DNA of 64,000 bases from Myxococcus landrumus (lineage in GTDB: Bacteria > Myxococcota > Myxococcia > Myxococcales > Myxococcaceae). Shown here in pieces: positions 58,408-64,000 of this stretch. Location: the NCBI RefSeq assembly GCF_017301635.1, contig NZ_CP071091.1:9540501-9604500 (forward strand), in the 5' to 3' direction. Below the pieces are notes generated by a model. That model was not told the origin of the DNA and made no database searches. It worked only from the letters and a program-made list of their open reading frames with translations. The position numbers and the translations under genes were made by a program. How positions within the stretch are numbered: the first letter of the stretch is position 1; every line of letters starts with the position of its first letter.

Positions 58408-59382
58408 CTACCGCTGCCCCGCCTTCACGCGCTCCAGGTCCGCGTCCACCATCATCTCGATGAGCTGCTTGAAGCGCACCTTCGGCTCCCAGCCCAGCTT
58501 CTCCTTGGCCTTGGCCGGGTCGCCGATGAGCAGGTCCACCTCGGCCGGGCGAACGAAGGCCGGGTCGATGACGACGTGCTTCTGCCAGTCCAGGCCCACG
58601 CGGCCAAAGGCAATCTCCACCAGCTCGCGCACGGTGTGCGTCTCGTTGGTGGCCACCACGTAGTCCTCCGGCTCCGGCTGCTGGAGCATCCGCCACATGG
58701 CGTCCACGTAGTCGCCCGCGAAGCCCCAGTCGCGCTTGGCGTCCAGGTTGCCCATGGGCAGCTTCTCCTGGAGGCCCAGCTTGATGCGCGCCACGTTGTA
58801 CGTGACCTTGCGCGTGACGAACTCGAGGCCGCGGCGCGGCGACTCGTGGTTGAAGAGGATGCCGCTCACCGCGAAGAGGCCGAAGGACTCGCGGTAGTTC
58901 ACGGTGATGTGGTGGCCGTAGGCCTTGGCCACGCCGTAGGGGCTGCGCGGATAGAAGGGCGTGTCCTCCGTCTGGGGGACCTCCAGCACCTTGCCGAACA
59001 TCTCGCTGGAGGACGCCTGGTAGAAGCGCGCCTGCGGACGCGTGTGGCGGATGGCCTCCAGCATCTTCGTCACGCCCAGCGCGGTGAACTCGCCGGTGAG
59101 CACCGGCTGGTTCCAGCTGGTGGGCACGAACGACTGCGCCGCGAGGTTGTACACCTCATCGGGCTTGACCAGATTCAACAGCGCCGCGAGCGAGAACTGG
59201 TCCAGCAGGTCGCCCTGGTGCAGCTGAATCTTGCCGTGCAGGTGCTGGATGCGCTCGAACTTCTCTTCCGACGAGCGTCGCACCATGCCGTGGACTTCAT
59301 AGCCCTTCGAAAGCAGCAGCTCCGCGAGGTAGCTGCCGTCTTGCCCCGTGATGCCTGTAATGAGTGCGCGCTTGGTCGCCAT
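58408..59382 (-). CDS. gmd: GDP-mannose 4,6-dehydratase
   Basis: A 324-residue NADP-dependent dehydratase that converts GDP-D-mannose to GDP-4-dehydro-6-deoxy-D-mannose. Signature features are ALITGITGQDGSYLAELLL (6-24), SSSEMFGKV with catalytic Ser/Thr, YGVAKAYGHHI (Tyr-x3-Lys), FNHESPRRG and GNLDAKRDWGFAGDYVDAMW. Length is a little below the 345-370 of many family members. It is first in a two-gene unit with rmd for GDP-D-rhamnose. Confidence 0.95.
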   Translation of the reverse strand: MATKRALITGITGQDGSYLAELLLSKGYEVHGMVRRSSEEKFERIQHLHGKIQLHQGDLLDQFSLAALLNLVKPDEVYNLAAQSFVPTSWNQPVLTGEFTALGVTKMLEAIRHTRPQARFYQASSSEMFGKVLEVPQTEDTPFYPRSPYGVAKAYGHHITVNYRESFGLFAVSGILFNHESPRRGLEFVTRKVTYNVARIKLGLQEKLPMGNLDAKRDWGFAGDYVDAMWRMLQQPEPEDYVVATNETHTVRELVEIAFGRVGLDWQKHVVIDPAFVRPAEVDLLIGDPAKAKEKLGWEPKVRFKQLIEMMVDADLERVKAGQR

Positions 59383-59522
59383 GGCCTTTTTCGCTGTTGG
59401 CTGGAAGACGCACTTTGTACCTGACGCGGTTGCCCGGAGCCAACCGTTCCCGATGCCTTCGGACTTGAAAGCAACGGGACGCGTGCGAAGTTACGTCGGA
59501 CCCACCTGCCCGGAGCCCGGTC

Positions 59523-60824
59523 ATGCGTCACCCCATCTTCTTCATCCTGGCGGCATCGCTGTCTGGCGCGGTCGCATCCGCTCAACCCCTGCAGGTTCCG
59601 GCTTTCAGCCAGACGACACCCGGGCCCACCACCATCGGTGGTTCCATTCGAGACGTCGCCCTCTGGGTCGCACCGAGGAACACCGACGCGGGCTCGGATG
59701 CGGGACCTGGTGGATTGCTCCTCACGGCCTACAACAACCAGAACGCGGGACTCGCCACGTTTGGGTTGGATGGTCAACAACTCGAGGATGAACAACTGGA
59801 CGGACCGGTGGCCAGCGTCGCGGTGCGTGATGGCTTTCGACTGGGCGCGAACACGCTGTCGTTGGCGGTGACGAGCAACGTGAATCGCGGTCTGACGGCC
59901 TACTCCGTGGACAGTCTGCGAACGAGTGACCGCGTGCAACGGATTGGTACCGGCCCCTTCCTCATCACCAGCGCCGCCTTCACGTCCATGGCGTTCTATC
60001 GCAGCGCCAGCTCCGGCCGCCTCTTCGTCTTCGCCAGCAACGACGTGGGCTCTGTCTCGCAGTTCGAGATGTCGGGAGAAGATGGCGGGGTGTCCGCCAC
60101 CTTGGTGAATCGGGCCATCAGCGTGGGGGGCGCCGTCACGGGCATGCTCGTCGATGAGGAGCGCGGCCACCTGTTCGTGGTCCAGGCCGGCACGGCCATC
60201 TGGCGCTACGCCGCGGAGCCCGATGGGGGCACCACACGCACCCAGGTCGTCTCCCTGACCGCGACCGACAGCAAGCTGTCCCGGAACGTCAACCGACTGG
60301 CGCTGTACCGCGCGGCCAACTCGGAAGGGTATCTGCTGGCCGCGGACACCCAGGCCGGCACCTTCGCCGTGTTGGACCGCCGCTCGTATGCCTTCCTCGG
60401 CTCGTTCACCGTGGTGCCGGGAGATGGTGGCGTGGGTGGGGCCGTGGCGCCTCGTGCGCTCGCGGTGACGTCCAGCCCCGTGGGGGCGTTTCCGGATGGC
60501 TTGTTCGTCGCGCAGAACTCCTCCGGCACGGGCACGGATGACTTGAAGCTCGTGCGCTGGGACGCCGTGGCCCAGGCCTTCAACCCGCCGCTGCGCATCG
60601 ACACCCGGCCGAATCAGCCGGATGGGGGCGTGGACGGCGGGGTGGATGCGGGCTCGGATGGAGGCGGTGGAGGGGGCGTGGGTCCTGGGCCGCTGCCGGG
60701 CGGGGGGATTCCTCCCGTGGATGAGGGCTCCGGGTGCTCCTGTGCCTCGGCGTCCGTGCCTGGCAGTGTGCTCCTCGGCCTGCTGGCCCTGGGGATGTCG
60801 CTGCGCCGCCGCCGCGAGCGCTGA
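59523..60824 (+). CDS. Phytase-fold beta-propeller protein with MYXO-CTERM tail
   Basis: A 433-residue exported protein: signal peptide 1-20 (ASLSGAVASA), then a six-bladed propeller resembling beta-propeller phytases. Matching segments are GFRLGANTLSLAVTSN, VTGMLVDEERGHLFVVQ-IWRYAAEPDGG and GYLLAADTQAGTFAVLDR. Acidic residues that bind calcium and phosphate in those enzymes are mostly changed (DxEGLT reads NVNRLA; YVAEE reads FVVQAG), so phytase activity is doubtful. A Gly/Asp/Pro linker leads to a MYXO-CTERM sorting tail: GCSCASASVPG, a hydrophobic helix and RRRRER. It is therefore presumably processed by a myxosortase and placed on the cell surface. Confidence 0.75.
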   Translation: MRHPIFFILAASLSGAVASAQPLQVPAFSQTTPGPTTIGGSIRDVALWVAPRNTDAGSDAGPGGLLLTAYNNQNAGLATFGLDGQQLEDEQLDGPVASVAVRDGFRLGANTLSLAVTSNVNRGLTAYSVDSLRTSDRVQRIGTGPFLITSAAFTSMAFYRSASSGRLFVFASNDVGSVSQFEMSGEDGGVSATLVNRAISVGGAVTGMLVDEERGHLFVVQAGTAIWRYAAEPDGGTTRTQVVSLTATDSKLSRNVNRLALYRAANSEGYLLAADTQAGTFAVLDRRSYAFLGSFTVVPGDGGVGGAVAPRALAVTSSPVGAFPDGLFVAQNSSGTGTDDLKLVRWDAVAQAFNPPLRIDTRPNQPDGGVDGGVDAGSDGGGGGGVGPGPLPGGGIPPVDEGSGCSCASASVPGSVLLGLLALGMSLRRRRER

Positions 60825-60868
60825 AGCGCGTTGCCTCGGGACGCGGGGCGCGGTGAAGTGGGGCGCTC

Positions 60869-62662
60869 ATGCGTTCACCGCGTCCCTTCCTCCTCGCGCT
60901 CGCCACCTGTGCCGCCGCCTGCGCGAGCACTTCTCCTTCCGCGACTTCCTCCACTCCACCTCCAGCGCCCGTGCGCATCACGGTGGTGGGGCTCAATGAC
61001 TTCCACGGCCACGTGGAGCCCCACGTCAACCGGTTCGGCACCGGGCAGGTGGTGGAGCAGGGCGGCGCCGCGATGTTGTCCTCGTACGTCGCCCGGCTTC
61101 GCGCCGACAACCCGGGAGGTGTCCTCGTCCTGGATGGCGGCGACATGTTCCAGGGCACGCTCGCGTCCAACCTCACCGAGGGCGCCATCGTGGTGGATGT
61201 GTACAACCACGTCCAGGTCACCGCGGCGGCGCTCGGCAACCACGAGTTCGACTACGGCCCGGTCGGCCCCGCGCCCATGGCCTCGGGCTCCGGGGATGAC
61301 CCGCTGGGGGCCCTCAAGGCGCGCGTGAAGCAGGCGCGCTTCCCCATGCTGTCCGCCAACCTGCGGGATGCCGCCACCGGCAAGATTCCCGAGTGGCTGG
61401 GCAATGACGGCACGCACCTGGTCACGGTGAATGGCATCCGCGTGGGACTCGTGGGCCTCACCACCGAGGAGACACCCCTCGTCACCAATCCCGCCAACGT
61501 GGACACGCTGCGCTTCGCGCCGCTGGCGTCGTCGGTGCTGGAGGCCTCGCGCTCGCTGCGTCAGCGGGGCGCGGACGTGGTGGTGGCGGTGGCGCATGCG
61601 GGCGGCAAGTGCGGGGACCTGTCCAACCCGCGCGACACGTCGAGCTGCGAGCGCGGCGACGCGGAGATTCTCGACATGCTCGAGGCCGTGCCGCCGGGGA
61701 CGGTGGACGCGGTGGTCGCCGGGCACACGCACCAGACGATGGGCCACTTCTTCGGCGGGGTGCCCGTCATCGAGACGAACGGACTGGGGCGCTCGCTGGG
61801 CGTGGTGGAGCTGTTCGTGGACCCGGTCAGCCGGAAGCTCCAGCCCGCGCTCACGCGCATCCAGGCCGCCATTCCGCTGTGCGCCCAGGTGGACTCCGTG
61901 CACGGCGACTGTGACGCGCGCAGCCTGCGCACGCGCTCCGACGTGAAGCTCGCGCCCGCGACCTTCCTGGGCGCTCCCGTGCCCCCGGACGCGGCGGTGA
62001 CCCAGTTGCTGGCGCCCACGCTCGCGGAGGTGGAGGCGGCGCAGCGGCGTGGCCTGGGCGTGTCCTGCGCCTCGCCGATGTCGCGCGGCTTCCTGGAGGA
62101 GAGCGTGCTGGGCAACCTCATGGCGGACGCGCTCCGCGAGGCGGCGGGCGCGGATGCCGCGCTGATGAACCCGGGCGGAATCCGAGCGGACCTGCCGGGT
62201 GGGGCGCTGTCCTTCGGCCACGTCTACCAGGCGCTTCCCTTCGACAACACGGTGGCGGTGCTCACCCTCACGGGCGCGGAGCTGAAGCGGCTGCTGGAGC
62301 TGGCGCACGCCGTGGACAAGGGCGCGGTGTTCGCCGTGTCCGGGCTGGAGCTGACGCTGGCCCGCTGCCCGGGCCCCGGCCGTCTCCAGGCCGCGACGCT
62401 GGAGGGCGGAAAGCCCCTGGTTCCCGAGCGCACCTACCGGCTGGCCGTGCCGGACTTCCTCGCCCGGGGCGGGGATGGCCTGGACGGGGTGACGAAGCCC
62501 CTGCCTCCCGAGCGCGCCGAGCTGGCCCCGTTCCGGGGCATGGACCTGCGCGAGGCGCTGATCTCCTACGGGCGGACCCATGGGGGCGTGCTCCCCAAAC
62601 CCGCCCTGGGCCGCGTGCGCTACAGCGGTGTCGCGGGCACCTGTCCCACCGCGGCCCGCTGA
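60869..62662 (+). CDS. UshA-type 5'-nucleotidase lipoprotein
   Basis: A 597-residue nucleotidase with lipobox TCAAAC (Cys near 18) rather than the free signal peptide of UshA. The metallophosphatase domain (about 35-330) has all five motifs: VGLNDFHGHVEP, VLDGGDMFQG, LGNHEFDYG, VAHAG and VAGHTHQTMG. The C-terminal substrate domain (about 400-580) has ESVLGNLMADALREA, MNPGGIRADL and the Phe-containing YQALPFDNTV. It should hydrolyse external nucleotides to nucleoside and phosphate. It starts 44 bases after the phytase-fold gene, which suggests one phosphorus-scavenging unit. Confidence 0.9.
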   Translation: MRSPRPFLLALATCAAACASTSPSATSSTPPPAPVRITVVGLNDFHGHVEPHVNRFGTGQVVEQGGAAMLSSYVARLRADNPGGVLVLDGGDMFQGTLASNLTEGAIVVDVYNHVQVTAAALGNHEFDYGPVGPAPMASGSGDDPLGALKARVKQARFPMLSANLRDAATGKIPEWLGNDGTHLVTVNGIRVGLVGLTTEETPLVTNPANVDTLRFAPLASSVLEASRSLRQRGADVVVAVAHAGGKCGDLSNPRDTSSCERGDAEILDMLEAVPPGTVDAVVAGHTHQTMGHFFGGVPVIETNGLGRSLGVVELFVDPVSRKLQPALTRIQAAIPLCAQVDSVHGDCDARSLRTRSDVKLAPATFLGAPVPPDAAVTQLLAPTLAEVEAAQRRGLGVSCASPMSRGFLEESVLGNLMADALREAAGADAALMNPGGIRADLPGGALSFGHVYQALPFDNTVAVLTLTGAELKRLLELAHAVDKGAVFAVSGLELTLARCPGPGRLQAATLEGGKPLVPERTYRLAVPDFLARGGDGLDGVTKPLPPERAELAPFRGMDLREALISYGRTHGGVLPKPALGRVRYSGVAGTCPTAAR

Positions 62663-62670
62663 GGGAACCT

Positions 62671-62769
62671 GGGCTGAAAATTCAGCCCGGGCCTGATCCG
62701 CTGGGGGTGAACCGCCCGGCCAACCCTTGGAAAGATCAGCGAAAACGCTCCCGGGCCGAATTTTCGGCC
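62671..62769. promoter_or_regulatory. Two related dyads between the nucleotidase and zinc-ribbon genes
   Basis: GGGCTGAA-AA-TTCAGCCC (62671-62688) lies 8 bases after the nucleotidase stop. GGCCGAA-TT-TTCGGCC (62754-62769) lies 82 bases further on. On opposite strands the two read almost the same, GGSYGAAAATTCRGCC-like. GATCAG also recurs at 62734 and 62773. The first could double as a terminator stem; the pair looks like two copies of one protein-binding site. Confidence 0.45.
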
Positions 62770-62885
62770 TGGGATCAGTTTTCAACGGAGGCAAGAGTCC
62801 TTACTCTAGGGCTCGCGGGGATTCGCGCCGAGGTGGCCCCATCAGGGACTGCGTGCGCGGGTGTCCGAGAGCGGGAGGGACCGAC

Positions 62886-63281
62886 ATGCTCTACAAAGTG
62901 ACCCCGATGATGACGCCGCCGCCGGAGAAGGCGAAGCCGCGTGAGCCGGGGCAGCCTCAGCCGAGAAAGCGGCGCAAGTCCGCCGTCTACGACGCTGATG
63001 GTCACGAGGTGCTCATCTCCCTGATGTGTATCAAGTGCCGCACGCTGAAACCGCTGGCCCAGTTCGGCCTGCGGAAGATGGCGGACGGCGCCATCCGGAA
63101 TCAGCCGTGGTGCCGCACGTGCCGCTCGGGCGCGGGGACCAAGAAGCCCAAGGCTGGCAAGGGTGAGGCCGCCGCGCCCGCCGAGGCCGCGCCGGTGCTC
63201 CAGGTCGTCGAGGCCGGGGCCCCCGCTTCCAAGTCCGCCGACTCCGCGCCCCAGACGCCCGCGCCGGCCGTCCGGGGCTGA
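62886..63281 (+). CDS. Small zinc-ribbon protein
   Basis: A 131-residue protein. A basic, Pro-rich N terminus leads to a Cys4 ribbon: CIKC (about 50-53) and CRTC (about 77-80), with the LKPLAQFGLRKMADG segment between. This resembles small DNA- or RNA-binding zinc ribbons seen in HNH-linked and phage-type proteins. The last 45 residues are Ala/Pro/Lys-rich and disordered. Function unknown. The ATG at 62886 has GGGAGGGA upstream. It converges on the Hsp70-like gene with a 16-base gap. Confidence 0.7.
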   Translation: MLYKVTPMMTPPPEKAKPREPGQPQPRKRRKSAVYDADGHEVLISLMCIKCRTLKPLAQFGLRKMADGAIRNQPWCRTCRSGAGTKKPKAGKGEAAAPAEAAPVLQVVEAGAPASKSADSAPQTPAPAVRG

Positions 63282-63297
63282 AGTCACCGACGAGCGG

Positions 63298-64000
63298 TCA
63301 CGACAAGCGCAAGCCCGCGGGGAGCGTGTCGCCGAGGGCGCGCGCTTCGTCCGCGGCTTCCAGCGCCACCACTTCGCGCACCATGCGGACCCACGTCTCG
63401 GACGCCTTCGCCGCGACGAGGGCCTGAGCCGCGCGCTCGCGCAAGCCAGGGTCCACGTCTCGCGTGCGGTCGCCCGTGAGCCGCGCCAACTGCGCCGCCG
63501 CGAAGGGCGCGCCGTCAATCTTGCGCAGGTCCAGGTCCAACAGCAGCGTGAGCCACGCCTCCGCGGTCTCCACGTCCACCACCTTGTGGCTGCTGCCGTA
63601 GAGGGGCACTCGCGCGCCCAGCCGTCCCAGGGACCAGGCCCAGGGGCCACCGGAGCGGGCCTCCGCCTTCAGCCGCTCGGCGATCCACCGCCCCACCTCC
63701 GCTTTGTCGCCCGGCGACAGGTGCTCCAGCGAGGCCGCCGCGCGCACCATCTCTTCCAGCCCCTCGGGTTGGATTCCCTTGAGCTTCCCGGACGCGGGCG
63801 CGTTGGGGGGGACCTTCCGGGCGAGGTGCGGCTGAAGGTAGGCGTAGAGCTTCTGCTGCTGCGCCTCCGTCAGCCCGCCGGCGATGCGGCGCCACATCAC
63901 CCAGAACTCCGTCCACACCGCCTTGTCCTGGTGGTGCTGCACCAGCGCGTCGAAGAGGCTGAAGGTCTGCTCCGCGCGCCAGCCGTCCAGCGGGTAGCCG
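63298..64000 (-). CDS. C-terminal part of an Hsp70-family protein (DUF3731-like), cut by the window edge
   Basis: The reading frame is open from the right edge to the stop at 63298, about 233 residues, so the true start lies outside. It begins GYPLDGWRAEQTFSLFDAL and continues FWVMWRRIAGGLTEAQQ, GGPWAWSLGRLGARVPLYG and a helical end. As I remember it, this matches the DUF3731 region found C-terminal to the Hsp70 ATPase domain in large bacterial DnaK-like proteins. A GTG at 63942 could look like a start but is probably internal. The ATPase part, if present, is beyond the window. Confidence 0.6.
   Translation of the reverse strand, partial: GYPLDGWRAEQTFSLFDALVQHHQDKAVWTEFWVMWRRIAGGLTEAQQQKLYAYLQPHLARKVPPNAPASGKLKGIQPEGLEEMVRAAASLEHLSPGDKAEVGRWIAERLKAEARSGGPWAWSLGRLGARVPLYGSSHKVVDVETAEAWLTLLLDLDLRKIDGAPFAAAQLARLTGDRTRDVDPGLRERAAQALVAAKASETWVRMVREVVALEAADEARALGDTLPAGLRLS

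Noticed and set aside
59427..59446. CGGTTG-N8-CAACCG repeat before the phytase-fold gene
   Set aside because: Only 6-bp arms in a GC-rich spacer; not strong enough to call an operator.
63298..63942. A complete 214-residue gene starting at a GTG at 63942
   Set aside because: The frame stays open to the right edge with family-like sequence before that GTG, so the gene is truncated by the window.

Overview
The window is chromosomal DNA from a high-GC delta-proteobacterium, almost certainly a member of the Myxococcaceae (Myxococcus, Corallococcus or a relative). This rests on very strong third-position G/C bias, many GTG starts, a MYXO-CTERM surface-sorting tail at the end of the gene at 59523-60824, NtrC-type and c-di-GMP-type regulators, several lipoproteins and an SNF2/SWIM protein. 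I see no insertion sequence, prophage, integrase, CRISPR array, rRNA or tRNA. Gene density is high and most neighbours are short, translationally coupled operons.

Layout. 100-5333: a secreted protein and a fadI-fadJ beta-oxidation operon behind a promoter with nested inverted repeats. 5418-8833: two convergent envelope-glycan units (PIG-V-like mannosyltransferase plus methyltransferase; GT2 plus YdjC-type deacetylase). 8966-13122: a diguanylate cyclase, a receiver/PAS histidine kinase and a sigma-54 activator, with structured leaders. 13126-16211: rarA, NAD kinase and a YdcF-like protein. 16220-17302: a solitary gene whose product matches the bacterial ethylene-forming enzyme in every active-site residue I can recall. 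17474-21217: a metallophosphatase and a GH13 lipoprotein. 21263-26907: a leftward run of a 2-hydroxyacid dehydrogenase, apt, an alpha/beta-hydrolase resembling the cofactor-free quinolone dioxygenase HOD, a TetR regulator, an MFS carrier, coaD and an MBL-fold protein. 27026-34161: SNF2 helicase, recN, PP2C phosphatase and an M23 peptidase, closed by a strong terminator. 34243-36186: a degenerate GGDEF protein and an RlmM-like methyltransferase. 36360-43905: secA, then rpsB-tsf-pyrH-frr with a degenerate receiver/GGDEF gene coupled to frr. 43902-49413: CyaY/frataxin and SixA, a lipoprotein, and a 1259-residue NfnAB-like flavin/iron-sulfur fusion. 49695-59382: a surface polysaccharide region (polytopic membrane protein, double GT4 fusion, GT4, gmd-rmd for GDP-D-rhamnose) with unrelated small genes and a NADAR protein. 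59523-62662: a phytase-fold MYXO-CTERM protein and a UshA-type nucleotidase lipoprotein. 62886-64000: a small zinc-ribbon protein and the C-terminal part of an Hsp70-family protein entering from beyond the right edge.

Themes. Most of the content is core housekeeping (translation, secretion, cofactor and DNA repair genes) with envelope glycan genes between. The observations most worth testing are the ethylene-forming-enzyme homologue, the HOD-like hydrolase next to a TetR/MFS pair with its own candidate operator, the single-chain Nfn-like enzyme, and two GGDEF-derived proteins whose catalytic motifs are destroyed. Start codons were chosen by ribosome-binding site, overlap and family length. 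All family comparisons are from memory, with no database search.
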